NCBI GenBank assembly: GCA_023053575.1
Contig: JAKZAP010000007.1
Span: 15,095,508 to 15,159,507 of the forward strand
Reading direction: 5' to 3'
DNA length: 64,000 bases
DNA from: Branchinecta lynchi
Lineage: Eukaryota > Arthropoda > Branchiopoda > Anostraca > Branchinectidae
Shown: positions 52,301 to 53,958 of the stretch, piece by piece
How the letters are laid out: every line of letters begins with the position of its first letter
How positions within the stretch are numbered: the stretch's first letter is position 1
Notes under the pieces: generated by a model
Told to the model about the DNA's origin: nothing
What the model saw: the letters and a program-made list of their open reading frames with translations, nothing else
The model's database searches: none
Program-made: the position numbers and the translations under genes

Positions 52301-53576
52301 TAGAATTCCGATATGGGTTGCCATTCCTCTGCAGACTATCCAACAGTATATGGATACCTAGATAGTTGCTGCAAAGGCCCATAAGTTATACGTGTTACGT
52401 TGTGCATTTGACTGACAACTGGCATGAATGTAATCGGACCGACCTTGAGCAGTTAGTTGCGGTACAAGAAATAGGCGCGCTTCCATCGTACACAAGATCG
52501 CATACCTTACTTGTCTTAGAAGAGTTGGAAGTTAATTTAGAAATTGAGTTCAGTTTTCTGCTGCTTTTCAGAATCCCTGTTGTCATTGTTCGTTGGTTTT
52601 AGTGTGTTCCACTATACATTTGGTGCTCTGTTTTTTTTTTTAACTGGCAAAGTAGCCGTGTAATTATAGGACGCGCATAGTAGACTAAGCTGGACTGGCT
52701 ATAAAACGTCTCGGCAGTATTACAGAATATGCATGTGTCATTGACACCAAAACGATGAGTCCGTCTCTCTCGATTCGGACCGTACTCGACTCTACTACCT
52801 TGTCGGTGACGGAAGTCACAGGAAACTGACGTTTGTAGTCAACTATAGGCGTATTCTCGCCGTTCCTCGAGGACTCCTTTTGAGGAGTCCCTGTGTTTTT
52901 GTTTGTCCCAGGGACTCACTCCCCGTATTCTCTCTCGGTAGTTCCCACGGGCCAGGAATGCTCCTATTATGATCACCATCATAAAAAGGACTCCCTTTCA
53001 GATTCAGAGGGGACAATCTTTGCTGGTGTTGTGCAGTGTCAAATTAATTAAAAAAATCAGAATAAAGAAAACCAAAAATAAAGTGGATCCAGACTAATTT
53101 CATCAACTGCATATTTTTTTTGGAACAAAATCAATTTTGGAAACATTTCCGTATTCTCGCTGTTTTCCGTACGCAGAGTCTGCTTGGAGTGACTCCCTCT
53201 ATTCTCACCGTTCCCCTTGATTCCCCGAGGAGTCTTCGGGGAACGGTGAGAATACGCCTTATTTCTTAAACCCAGCTACGGTTTCAAATCTCTACTTTTA
53301 CATCCCACTGCCTACAACGATCGGGACTCCAACTAACCTTACCCTGTTTTTCAGACTCGTAACCAGGCGGAGCTCATCTCCCTGTACCACCAGCTCGGCT
53401 TCCTAGAAGAGGCATGTCGCCTTGCCGTGGAGAGGTACTCGGAAATGGTGCGGAGATTAGACTTCATGGCCTTCAAACGCACAGAAGAGGATCTGCCACC
53501 CAGTCGGGTCATCATTCTCGACAGGCTGGTGCTTGAGCTGAGGCACCAGGCCAAAGTGGATTCCTTCTGGAACAAG
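4193..53576 (+). CDS. Nup160: Nucleoporin Nup160 (partial, 14 exons: N-terminal and last exon not found)
   Basis: Nup160 is a scaffold subunit of the Nup107-160 (Y) complex of the nuclear pore; it forms a short arm of the Y and is not an enzyme. I placed 14 exons: 4193-4394, 5373-5451, 9569-9755, 17231-17397, 18597-18757, 24792-25040, 25597-26782, 29435-29589, 37220-37315, 38027-38327, 41611-41798, 46368-46564, 48407-48704 and 53355-53576. All borders are AG/GT and each phase matches the next, giving 3688 nt and 1229 codons. Animal Nup160 is about 1400 residues, so roughly 80 N-terminal and about 20 C-terminal residues are missing. Exons 1-6 carry the beta-propeller part (LPGGV near the start, LISLAS/LFVLYEL strands). 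Exons 7-14 are the alpha-helical stack, with the family-typical ALCRDLLII, the MYEQAYRL helix and a C-terminal AELISLYHQLGFLEEA. Introns reach about 7.6 kb and are full of repeats. The family call rests on matching the order of remembered Nup160 blocks; no search was run. Confidence 0.9.
4395..4907. other. Intron, no feature seen
   Basis: The intron between exons 1 and 2. Apart from the MITE at 4908-5210 I see no repeat or coding signal. Confidence 0.4.
4908..5210 (+). mobile_element. TA-flanked MITE, family M, copy 1
   Basis: The ends are CCCGATGAAAAATTTGTAGC and (reverse complement of the right end) CCCGATGACAAATTTATCTC, flanked by TA on both sides. The inverted similarity extends about 60 bp inward (AGTAGTACGAAAA..GTTGCATG). 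Another copy of the same length lies at 17586-17888 in the opposite orientation. The TA duplication suggests a Tc1/mariner-type helper; no transposase inside. Confidence 0.75.
5373..5451 (+). CDS. Nup160: Nup160 exon 2 (short)
   Basis: This 79-bp exon lies between tacttctttag and the donor aatg|gtaatt. It reads ESTLRSLSPSQLNNSSNVHV then YRTQTN, and leaves one base (g) that joins the tt at the start of the next exon to make Val. It falls where the family has a loop between the first strands (a P-x-N-x-x-V type segment). The call rests mainly on phase and position, as the peptide is short and poorly conserved. Confidence 0.7.
5505..5748 (-). mobile_element. LINE 3' tail fragment
   Basis: It starts with tttatttccctcagaactga, holds a (TTTA)n run and the block gacccgctttttgcgtaaca. 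The same blocks occur at 41862-41950, 28975-29060, 49374-49430, 55316-55370 and 60106-60175, the last parts of minus-strand LINE copies. Truncated; no coding part. Confidence 0.5.
5749..6758 (-). mobile_element. Family A element A2
   Basis: A near-complete minus-strand copy. The right end (aacaagaccaaaggtttcga then tgggatccc) is at 5749 and the left end, one base short of the palindrome (ttttgggatccaaaa), at 6758. The core units carry ggttttggccggattc blocks. It also holds a stretch (5930-6070) with gcgctgtcag and tccttccttac shared with A1. Confidence 0.75.
6759..7008. other. Intron, no feature seen
   Basis: Short AT-rich interval between A2 and B2. Nothing recognised. Confidence 0.35.
7009..8629 (+). 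mobile_element. Family B element B2, complete, with 281-bp tandem core
   Basis: The clearest B copy. The left end TTTTTATGGCACTTG..CAAGTGCCATATAGCGATCG forms a hairpin, then a GTCCGTCCGTCGGTC run and aaaacttggcaggcgtatca. The core is a tandem array: gagtggaggg occurs at 7201, 7482, 7763, 8043 and 8325, so the monomer is 280-282 bp, about five copies. The right end aacaagtgccatatgagctc then gtagctcttgtt closes at 8629. Each monomer has ccggaccggatccggtgact and a G run. No coding capacity; open frames here are shadows. Confidence 0.85.
8630..9568. other. Intron end before exon 3, no feature seen
   Basis: Apparently single-copy intron sequence. Overlapping open frames of up to 121 codons at 9034-9759 carry no family resemblance outside the exon. 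Confidence 0.4.
9569..9755 (+). CDS. Nup160: Nup160 exon 3 (propeller)
   Basis: The acceptor is ctttcag and the donor ctgag|gtaagt is a consensus one. The frame reads VQPPKQASSYLTSNDDAYFA, then LETSVLLIKL and HVANELKHASFMGRILGGFV, ending GVLR. This corresponds to the Nup160 stretch with a surface loop, a strand rich in Ala/Phe/Leu, and the motif xELKxxSxMxRxLxGxxP. The exon ends after two codon bases; the Arg is completed by the g at 17231. The upstream open frame from 9394 is intronic read-through. Confidence 0.88.
9756..10235. other. Intron, no feature seen
   Basis: Open frames at 9800-10242 overlap each other and show no recognisable domain. I regard them as chance. Confidence 0.4.
10236..10388. 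mobile_element. Foldback MITE, family F, copy 2
   Basis: Starts acacggtaacaaatttctcc and ends with tttttttgtacagtgt. Between lie tactgggattgagataagat and the inverted arm agattaattccatgagtagc. It is the same layout as 53789-53958. Confidence 0.6.
10389..10620 (-). mobile_element. LINE 3'-end fragment (copy left of A3)
   Basis: An ATA-rich tail then aaaaggctttcgcctctaaa and a block to 10610. The block recurs at 11640-11860, and its aggcgaaagcctttt part also follows the LINE ORF end at 47485. Minus strand, 5'-truncated. Confidence 0.5.
10621..11636 (-). mobile_element. Family A element A3
   Basis: Right end aacaagaccaaaggtgtcga at 10621; left end cttacgttttgggatcccaa at 11636. The core has about five 137-bp units with ctttccggattttgccggat type blocks. 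Near-complete, non-coding. Confidence 0.8.
11637..11991 (-). mobile_element. LINE 3'-end fragment (copy right of A3) and tail of another LINE
   Basis: 11640-11860 repeats 10420-10620 in the same direction (gctttcgcctc, attcatttagtcc, tgcgccc). 11930-11990 (ttttaacttggcaatacgca) resembles the complement of 18363-18430. Confidence 0.45.
12058..13325 (+). mobile_element. Family A element A4, inserted in B3
   Basis: Left end tttttgggatcccaaaacgt at 12058, a (GTCC/GTCT)n run, then 137-bp core units: gacatgctga recurs at 12339, 12476 and 12613. The right end gggatcccatcgataccttt then ggtcttgtt closes at 13325. It is close to A8 (39104-40538) almost base for base, so both are young. Non-coding. Confidence 0.85.
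13111..14570 (+). repeat. 365-bp tandem array (4 units) across an A/B junction
   Basis: acacatataa starts at 13111, 13476, 13841 and 14206, exactly 365 bp apart. Each unit holds the last 215 bp of A4 (to ggtcttgtt) plus about 150 bp of B3 (tttgcggttaagat to cgataaccgg). Units differ by only a few bases, for example gatttgttctt, gatttgatctt and gatgagttctt. It arose after A4 inserted in B3. Confidence 0.9.
15527..15760 (+). repeat. Dispersed repeat D, copy 1
   Basis: 15541-15740 resembles 45054-45250: tttaaagttta, cgtcacttattcac, cgttactcc-like and gatttgtggtacctc in the same order. Both copies sit next to a B element. Nature unknown; no coding signal. Confidence 0.4.
15761..16032. other. Intron, no feature seen
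   Basis: Nothing recognised beyond chance open frames on both strands around 15800-15980. Confidence 0.3.
16033..16900 (+). mobile_element. Decayed LINE-like sequence
   Basis: 16033-16143 is an inverted match to 18215-18325 (gggattccagaaatcgagta; cgacgctctaaa). The stretch ends near 16900 with an (attct)n tail after gagtgaataaatt, as many LINE 3' ends do. No intact reading frame. The LINE call is weak. Confidence 0.35.
16916..16962 (-). pseudogene. tRNA 3'-half-like remnant
   Basis: On the - strand AGGTCCTGGGTTCAAATCCC then GGCTGAGGAGCA looks like a variable loop, a T arm with 5-bp stem (CTGGG/CCCGG) and 7-base loop TTCAAAT, and a 3' acceptor strand. No matching 5' acceptor or D arm is found, so it is a truncated tRNA pseudogene or SINE head. 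Confidence 0.4.
17231..17397 (+). CDS. Nup160: Nup160 exon 4 (propeller)
   Basis: The acceptor tattttctag and the donor aagag|gtgagt frame a 167-bp exon. It reads ANKSVTSTMESVEIAAVDNE then IFVFGLTRDAKLHAWNASS. FVFGLTRDAKLHAW is the propeller blade repeated in the family as FxxxLxxDxKLRxW. It leaves one base (g), completed to Glu by the aa at 18597. The intron before it is the longest in the gene, about 7.5 kb, and holds elements A3, A4 and B3. Confidence 0.9.
17398..17585. other. Intron, no feature seen
   Basis: Short interval after exon 4; nothing recognised. Confidence 0.3.
17586..17888 (-). mobile_element. TA-flanked MITE, family M, copy 2
   Basis: Reverse-complement relative of 4908-5210 with the same length between the TA flanks. 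Ends CCCGATGAGAAATTTATCTC and, on the other strand, CCCGATGAAAAATTTGTAGC. The interior (ggaccagtctgaggcacatt) matches copy 1 closely. Confidence 0.75.
18005..18150. mobile_element. Foldback palindrome (MITE-like)
   Basis: Arms gcagtttcacgtactttagt and ctaaaacaaaagtacgtcaa, with gaaagtacagtatgtgtacc against ggtacacatattatactttc, around a short centre. About 60 bp per arm. No TSD recognised. Confidence 0.6.
18215..18440 (-). mobile_element. LINE 3'-region fragment, inverted partner of 16033-16143
   Basis: On the - strand the frame reads LLDTGCLEGPGIPEIEHDAL then KQPQSDL. The 16033 copy gives a similar string (GIPEIEYDAL). That two copies keep this string suggests a former coding or conserved 3' region of one transposon family. 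18363-18430 resembles 11930-11990 in complement. Confidence 0.4.
18597..18757 (+). CDS. Nup160: Nup160 exon 5 (propeller)
   Basis: The acceptor tttttgcattgcag and the donor ggcaag|gtatgt frame it. The peptide reads EGENKLQVWLDPNDQVKLTI then SLASEVAHLFVLYELYYLGG and ENTRFTYGK. It fits the outer propeller strands of Nup160. It ends in phase 0 and joins directly to KNLRAFTCGTSELFAL in exon 6. Confidence 0.88.
18758..19085. other. Intron with TTTA-rich tail
   Basis: tttatttattattacatttg near 18800 resembles a truncated LINE 3' tail. Otherwise nothing. Confidence 0.3.
19086..20287 (-). mobile_element. Family A element A5
   Basis: Right end gaccaaaggtgtcgatggga at about 19090; left end cacttacgttttgggatccc to 20287. 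The core has about six 137-bp units, and a (ctat)n run lies at 19193-19212. Near-complete. Confidence 0.8.
20288..21015. other. Intron, no clear feature
   Basis: AT-rich; 20600-20720 (aagttcaatccaaatagcta, then a lysine-like A-rich run) could be a decayed LINE tail. No gene seen. Confidence 0.3.
21016..21194 (-). mobile_element. Family A fragment A6
   Basis: Only the right end (aacaagaccaaaggtttcga then tgggatccc) and adjoining unique part are present. At about 21195 it switches to B4. Confidence 0.6.
21195..21818 (-). mobile_element. Family B fragment B4
   Basis: Left hairpin (tatggaacttgaaccagagg then ctgcaagtgccataaaaa) ends at 21818, preceded by the acagaccgacggacgg run and C-rich core (14 C at 21209-21222). 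The right end is missing. Confidence 0.65.
21819..22277. other. Intron, no feature seen
   Basis: Open frames of up to 97 codons on the - strand run into B4 and have no domain. Nothing recognised. Confidence 0.3.
22278..23432 (+). mobile_element. Family B element B5
   Basis: Left hairpin tttttatggcacttgcagcc then tctggcttaagtgccatata at 22278. Core units with G runs at about 22646-22656, 22784-22794 and 23067-23080. A non-repeated tail (cattatcatttttgcctcaa) follows. The right end agtgtcacatgagcttacag then ctcttgtt is at 23432. Complete. Confidence 0.8.
23575..23725 (+). repeat. GC-rich minisatellite
   Basis: Diverged tandem units of about 30 bp built on cgaaaacgggaccca and cgaaaacaggacccc. 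Gly/Pro-rich open frames on the - strand (PVFVGPRGPVAGG) come from the repeat, not a gene. Confidence 0.6.
23766..24745 (+). mobile_element. Family A element A7
   Basis: Left end tttttgggatcccgtaacgt at 23766, GTCT run, one core unit (ccggaatccggcgaaaaccg), then about 500 bp unlike other A copies (24110-24600, including gagtaggaattgtggtgtac). The right end gggatcccatcgaaaccttt then ggtcttgtt is at 24745. The middle may be another insertion. Confidence 0.7.
24792..25040 (+). CDS. Nup160: Nup160 exon 6 (end of propeller, start of helical part)
   Basis: The acceptor is attttttctttcag and the donor gtcgag|gtaaga; phase 0 at both ends, 83 codons. The peptide has CGTSELFALSEEHGEFTL, equivalent to the family's TSxxxWALW strand, then a tryptophan-rich KWVDDQIWK. 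It ends with DLFKPNKFNQEVIKMAVE, the conserved helix that follows the propeller (L-F-x-P-x-x-F). Confidence 0.9.
25041..25596. other. Intron between exons 6 and 7
   Basis: Single-copy-looking sequence with a 14-G run at about 25403-25416. Acceptor tactttactcttttag at the end. No other feature. Confidence 0.4.
25597..26782 (+). CDS. Nup160: Nup160 exon 7 (largest exon, helical domain)
   Basis: This exon of 1186 bp (395 codons plus one base) lies between tttactcttttag and the donor gcga|gtaagt. It holds about a third of the coding sequence found. It covers the first helical repeats: REIRNLCIVRQSQLLAPISI, a long acidic middle, FRYALCRDLLIIISLL (the family's RxLxCRDLLILxxLL block) and a closing CQYVEAQTYLHFLQGQS. 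Open frame continues past the donor to 26826, giving KYSTLLNCYF, which is intron read-through. Residues around LLAPGFEPPTCSPHKH are not family-like and could be a lineage insertion. Confidence 0.92.
26939..28395 (+). mobile_element. Family B element B6
   Basis: Left hairpin ttttattgcacttgcctttc then ggccaagtgccatatagtga. Core of several B monomers. A 118-bp unit repeats within it: gcacccgaaacgtgtccgac at 27932 and 28080. The right end gtgtcatatgagctcgtagc then tcttgtt is at 28395. Complete. Confidence 0.8.
28396..29434. other. Intron with a LINE tail remnant
   Basis: 28975-29060 holds gattttatttatgacccaca and a following aaggcggagtaaagaataag, the LINE 3'-tail block seen elsewhere (minus strand). 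The rest shows nothing. Confidence 0.35.
29435..29589 (+). CDS. Nup160: Nup160 exon 8
   Basis: The acceptor is tttctgctttttag and the donor ctgaat|gtgagt. The first two bases complete Asn, then YAYSGLACYMSGEPDKACEI and FVQGLQNEF. This is the TPR-like segment found in the family as GxCYLxxGExxKALECF. It ends in phase 0 with HSQRLGYVLN. Confidence 0.92.
30157..30345 (-). mobile_element. Element P copy 1, with hammerhead-like core
   Basis: It begins attctttgagcccaagctga, then ttattcaaacaatttttaca and acggatacgtcagct. Then a segment that on the - strand reads CCCCGACGAGGACCC, AAGGGCCGAAATATCG: a hairpin between CGACGA and GAAA, as in a hammerhead ribozyme core. The copy at 43769 shares the whole segment and the following caacttcggggaaggaaaca. 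Confidence 0.6.
30346..30854. other. B7 interior, mixed repeat
   Basis: A direct duplication ctgtttcctgatta then caggtttgtttccttgatct (30358-30430), then a LINE-tail block on the + strand (cgaaatggcgggttacaaat then aaattacttac), then B core. Overlapping open frames of up to 136 codons are repeat shadows. Confidence 0.4.
30855..33134. mobile_element. hAT element with 8-bp target duplication
   Basis: Left end CAGAGGCGTCGCAAGGGG at 30855. The reverse complement of the right end is CAGGGGCGTCGCAAGTGG, ending at 33134. Both are flanked by CTTATCAC (30847-30854 and 33135-33142). An 8-bp duplication and CAG..G ends are diagnostic of hAT. Subterminal parts pair too: a G/C run, then gattcggtaaaatttt. 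The interior has no transposase. 30950-31480 is a degenerate array of attcggtataat-type words, and 32178-33055 is a LINE fragment. A non-autonomous carrier. Confidence 0.9.
32178..33055 (+). pseudogene. LINE reverse transcriptase C-terminal fragment in hAT
   Basis: The open frame to 32939 starts in the palm region with FVDDLSAILKY (the YADD-type box as FVDD). It passes NQQKSKVV and GVFFSSDCSF, and reaches the thumb/tail signature RPILEYCCPVWGPQ then EAVQKRAAKITLG and LRDLRLPTLFDRRNELIMNF. This is the classical C-terminus of CR1/L2/Jockey-like LINEs. The 3' end is a (gattcc)n tail at about 33030-33050. The 5' part (endonuclease and most of the RT) is missing. It is 5'-truncated but its frame is intact. 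Confidence 0.85.
33143..34540 (-). repeat. Family B core array of B7
   Basis: C-rich B monomers: cccctccctccactcccccc, ccggatccggtccggatttt and gatccctcggcgc-like blocks repeat. A (ttacc)n run lies at 33450-33470. No genes; the open frame at 34132-34614 is a shadow of the repeat. Confidence 0.6.
34644..34980. other. Intron, no feature seen
   Basis: Between B7 and B8; nothing recognised. Confidence 0.3.
34981..37073 (+). mobile_element. Family B element B8 with element P inserted
   Basis: Left hairpin tttttatggcacttgcagcc then tctgcctcaagtgccatata at 34981. About four short units starting tttttcgagttagggtactt follow, then G-rich monomers. The tail cattatcatttttgcctcat is cut by element P at 36906-37029. 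The right end agtgccatatgagcttacag then ctcttgtt is at 37073. Confidence 0.8.
36906..37029 (+). mobile_element. Element P copy 2 (deleted form) with 11-bp target duplication
   Basis: Flanked by catcttaaccc at 36895-36905 and 37030-37040. The element starts tttattcaaacaatgtttac and later carries its inverted copy gtaaacattgtttgaataaa, then caaagtcagcttgggctcaa. It lacks the hammerhead-like middle. The duplication length fits retroposition, not a DNA transposon. Confidence 0.75.
37220..37315 (+). CDS. Nup160: Nup160 exon 9 (96 bp)
   Basis: Exactly 32 codons between ttttgttctag and tagca|gtaagt, phase 0 at both ends. It reads VMSLFEGDDLYSCLTELLSL then ALRFCDPNSSLA. It is the family's VLRLLDxxxLxELVIxLAxxAI helix pair and is too short to stand out as an open frame. 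The preceding intron, about 7.6 kb, holds the hAT element and two B composites. Confidence 0.9.
37316..38026. other. Intron between exons 9 and 10
   Basis: Single-copy-looking, AT-rich; nothing recognised. Confidence 0.4.
38027..38327 (+). CDS. Nup160: Nup160 exon 10
   Basis: The acceptor is cattttttttcag and the donor agaag|gtacgc. It reads STLWCKLFSACLNLGQTDSA, then YQALESNPD, QRRDLLRTFLFQLMERGQAQ and LLSRARSLNVSEGKDMYSFL. These match the Nup160 run LRTCIFxxxLxLGxxxxAYEAL, then LRxLVxxLxERxQ and the IESRARAxD helix. It leaves one base (g), completed to Ala in exon 11. Confidence 0.94.
38328..39103. other. Intron with (TA)n and repeat E copy
   Basis: 38587-38614 is a (TA)n microsatellite. 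38756-38845 (attactttccattagaaatt, ggcgattttcttgttatcgc, cgacgcggctgctt) matches in complement 56150-56240, and in part 41340-41400. Otherwise nothing. Confidence 0.45.
39104..40538 (+). mobile_element. Family A element A8, reference copy
   Basis: Left end tttttgggatcccaaaacgt at 39104; long GTCC/GTCT run 39157-39205. Then gatgaaacttggtgtgaggg and gtgggggaggggattcaaat. Core units have gacatgctga at 39398, 39535, 39672 and 39809, exactly 137 bp apart, plus two diverged ones. A unique 3' part (ttggccttaatctgtttctg) leads to the right end gggatcccatcgaaaccttt then ggtcttgtt at 40538. Complete; nearly identical to A4. Confidence 0.9.
40640..41190 (+). pseudogene. LINE reverse transcriptase C-terminal fragment
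   Basis: In two frames: LLEYAFPVWGPFA-like start at about 40755, then HLLKDIESVQKRTTRIILRN then LNLSLLKVRLEHLNLQFGKR and NHRSLLP to 40990. The motif order EYxxPVWGP..IExVQKRxxRIIL..FGKRxL is a LINE C-terminus. It is frameshifted and short, with a T-rich 3' part to about 41190 and (CT)n at 41203-41221. Confidence 0.7.
41255..41287 (+). mobile_element. Solo right end of family A (A9)
   Basis: ctttgggatcccatcggaac then ctttgttcttgtt is a right terminus with no body. It follows A8 and the LINE fragment, so the LINE and this end may be what is left of a second A copy. Confidence 0.55.
41288..41610 (-). repeat. Dispersed repeat E, copy, then intron end
   Basis: 41288-41480 (gcggcgcgcacagttttcag, gctaacgagaaaatccctac, cttgggccttaag) matches 56115-56320 in the same direction and 38756-38845 in complement. 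Its nature is unknown. The acceptor tttttttcttatag follows. Confidence 0.45.
41611..41798 (+). CDS. Nup160: Nup160 exon 11
   Basis: The acceptor is tttttttcttatag and the donor gggag|gtaaga. It reads AAIIMYEQAYRLKMECEP, then LQQRVQCLLGTIACLELVDP and NAWVEEPG. This is the Nup160 block VMxEYxxRL...LxxLxxQGxCYLxALNCLxLIxPxxAWI. Phase 0 end, joining DERDS in exon 12. Confidence 0.94.
41862..41960 (-). mobile_element. LINE 3' tail fragment
   Basis: tttatttccctcagaactga, then ggagtacaagatataatgta and acagaactatcctaaaccat; the same blocks as 5505-5740. Confidence 0.45.
41978..42254. mobile_element. TIR element with CGA target duplication
   Basis: Ends AGCCTCGTTTTTGTTGCA; the reverse complement of the right end is identical for 18 bp. 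CGA flanks both sides (41975-41977, 42255-42257). 277 bp, rich in gcagcgctgc words. Non-autonomous DNA element; a 3-bp duplication fits several superfamilies. Open frames here are shadows. Confidence 0.65.
42369..43406 (-). mobile_element. Family A element A10
   Basis: Right end aacaagacctaaggtttcga at 42369; left end ccacttacgttttgggatcc to 43406. About five core units. Complete. Confidence 0.8.
43407..43756. other. Intron, no feature seen
   Basis: A-rich after A10; short open frames only. Confidence 0.3.
43769..43977 (-). mobile_element. Element P copy 3, hammerhead-like core, 12-bp target duplication
   Basis: Flanked by CATAGTAGCAAG at 43757-43768 and 43978-43989. Subterminal inverted repeats gctacgatgc / gcatcgtagc. 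On the - strand the middle reads GGCCTGACAAGGATCCTT then GCCAAGAAGGGCCGAAATAT. Between copies 1 and 3 the consensus core is CTGACGA..GAAA, with a pairing stem (GG-CC, CCTT-AAGG) between. 209 bp. Confidence 0.75.
43990..44265. other. Intron, no feature seen
   Basis: Contains two near repeats (ccgactctt/ccgactctg near 44180 and 44213). No gene. Confidence 0.3.
44266..44995 (-). mobile_element. Family B fragment B9 (variant tail)
   Basis: Right end aacaagaactggaagctcat then atggcacttgcaaggccggg. A duplicated segment (caaggctgggtcagagg) and the tail follow, then core to about 44990 with ccccgcccccc runs. It has the undisturbed sequence (aaaagtattttttgttttct then gcggttaagat) at the site where A4 sits in B3. 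Confidence 0.65.
44996..45250 (+). repeat. Dispersed repeat D, copy 2
   Basis: 45054-45250 parallels 15541-15740 (tttaaagtttaattcaatag, cacgtcacttatttacgtaa, gatttgtggtacctctattg). An open frame at 45209-45562 is Ser/Lys/Gln-rich with no domain, and I do not call it a gene. Confidence 0.4.
45251..45865. other. Intron, no feature seen
   Basis: Low-complexity, A-rich first half; nothing recognised. Confidence 0.3.
45866..46235. repeat. taccacgg/ccgtggta minisatellite
   Basis: Units such as gttaccacggtaactggatc, ttgcagttatcgtggtatct, aataccacgatagctgcaaa and ccgcggtatcagataccatg recur. Each has an inner palindrome (accacg/cgtggt) and a gcaaaaa spacer. Shared with 3400-3560. Units are diverged and of uneven spacing. 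Confidence 0.55.
46368..46564 (+). CDS. Nup160: Nup160 exon 12
   Basis: The acceptor is aaaattctag and the donor aagag|gtaaat. It reads ERDSINVYELPEIRKEYELA, then VAQLNLLNAM, and EETVAQLVKMRSYELAIATA. It matches the family's VxELxDIxxEYxLAxARLxL followed by ExVxLLxxAGLFDxAIxLC. It ends after two bases; Arg is completed by the a at 48407. Confidence 0.92.
46565..46841. other. Intron, no feature seen
   Basis: Between exon 12 and A11; nothing recognised. Confidence 0.3.
46842..48102 (-). mobile_element. Family A element A11 with LINE and P-terminus inserts
   Basis: Right end acaagaccaaaggtatcgat at 46842; left end cacttacgttttgggatccc to 48102. The core is broken by a LINE piece (47294-47534) and by about 25 bp (47885-47911) matching the end of element P (atccgttgtaaacattgttt). 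Confidence 0.8.
47294..47534 (+). pseudogene. LINE C-terminal fragment inserted in A11
   Basis: The frame reads KIRGEKFRKDIGKWSFKNRI, then VEYWNNLPENVVNAENINQF and KAGVDRHLAEIKF before the stop at 47485. The last part (R..xxWNxLPxxVVxAxxxNxFKxxLD) is the C-terminal tail of CR1/Jockey-like LINEs. A 3' UTR with aggcgaaagcc and an (ATT)n tail follows. The flanking A sequence joins at both ends. Confidence 0.75.
48103..48406. other. Intron end before exon 13
   Basis: T-rich, with cttcttcttcctaggcatag; nothing else recognised. The acceptor catttcttatag follows. Confidence 0.35.
48407..48704 (+). CDS. Nup160: Nup160 exon 13
   Basis: The acceptor is catttcttatag and the donor tatgcg|gtgagt. It reads RFDIDAAPVIDSLSSDYVHL, then RPLEQVQRLLENSLKTAEK and CHRASAYRMLTSDICLPAWL. 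LPAWLVKSYA is the family's LPxWLxxSY motif near the C-terminus. Phase 0 end. The frame runs on to 48815 as intron. Confidence 0.92.
48705..49345 (-). mobile_element. Intron with family A-like fragment, left of the LINE
   Basis: 49080-49290 holds A core blocks in reverse (gaatttccggtttctgccag, gattccgggcgagctacttg, ggattcagcaggtctccctt). The matching remainder lies at 51740-51830, on the other side of the LINE. Confidence 0.5.
49499..49981 (-). pseudogene. LINE RT thumb/tail in shifted frame
   Basis: It starts in the overlap with the RT frame (49968-49981). FNCKDP then YLGIPIGRT (the K(T)xxLG strand after YADD), then ISGLN-like helices, FNSSVMGHFLYIVPFWDILS and GIPSWSRNRPLVRKYG. This continues the same protein; a frameshift separates it from the RT frame. 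Confidence 0.75.
49968..51236 (-). pseudogene. LINE reverse transcriptase domain
   Basis: A 422-codon frame with the RT blocks in order: NMKKKFSMGADGICGKHLEH, PDSFCVGIISPILKKGK, YRPITVSSVLCKLFELLIFS, FGFIKGLGCAQL, NVQRAFDSI (usually DxxKAFD, here the first Asp is Asn), GIKQGSITSPIVFNN and the catalytic FCYADDLFN. The stop follows LNPDSAFV at 49968. NVQ instead of DxxK loses a catalytic Asp if the reading is right, another sign of inactivity. Confidence 0.88.
51273..51749 (-). pseudogene. LINE AP-endonuclease C-terminal part
   Basis: The frame shows CVIAGDFKCNLLDEKC (the GDFN strand), then SNLDHILFTMDCDSVV and the catalytic DHLPISVSI block with the (S/N)DHxP motif. The N-terminal half of the nuclease (with the active-site Glu) is missing. 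The parallel frame at 51269-51715 is a shadow. Confidence 0.8.
51750..52846. other. Intron, A-like remnant then no clear feature
   Basis: 51750-51830 has A core words (ggaatcagcatgtctcttta). 52000-52840 shows nothing recognisable; short open frames only. Confidence 0.35.
52847..53259. mobile_element. TIR element with TAT target duplication
   Basis: Ends AGGCGTATTCTCGCCGTTCC and, reverse complement of the right end, AGGCGTATTCTCACCGTTCC, continuing about 10 more bp (cgaggactcc / ccgaagactcc). TAT lies on both sides (52844-52846, 53260-53262). 413 bp with further gactcc/ggagtc palindromes. No transposase. PIF/Harbinger-like by the 3-bp duplication, but unproven. Confidence 0.7.
53355..53576 (+). 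CDS. Nup160: Nup160 exon 14 (last exon found)
   Basis: The acceptor is ccctgtttttcag and the donor aacaag|gtaagt; 74 codons, phase 0 at both ends. It reads TRNQAELISLYHQLGFLEEA then CRLAVERYSEMV and SRVIILDRLVLELRHQ. This matches the family's AELLRLYLxYxLLEEAxxLVxEYxxxV and the LDxLLxxL near the end. In the vertebrate protein only about 20 residues follow, so one short exon with the stop is expected downstream; I could not identify it. Confidence 0.93.
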
Positions 53577-53788
53577 GTAAGTCTTCCCATGTTTTTGTAA
53601 GACCATTACCGCTTTGTGGACAACTCCAAACTGACAGGGACCGAAGCGGGTATGAACGACCATTTATCAATGCCTTAGCTTTAACCCGTATTTTATGCAA
53701 GTTGATAGTCTTTGGAGCCTTCCCTTAATGTTACTAAGTAGGAACTTGTGAGATGTTCCAGCTATAATGGCAAGAGAATGGAAAAGGG

Positions 53789-53958
53789 TTCGCTGTAAAA
53801 AGTTTCTCCGAGTTAGGAATGAAGTTAATACAGTATTTGCTACTGGGATTAATCTTATCTCTACTAAGATAAGATTAATCCGAATTAGAGATTAGATTAT
53901 CTTTTTAGAGAAAAGATTAATCCCAGTAGCAAATACTGCAAGATTTTTGTTTACAGTG
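53789..53958. mobile_element. Foldback MITE, family F, copy 3
   Basis: The clearest of the family: arms cagtatttgctactgggatt and aatcccagtagcaaatactg, outer ends gctgtaaa and tttacagt, and a centre of gataagattaatcc words. Confidence 0.7.
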
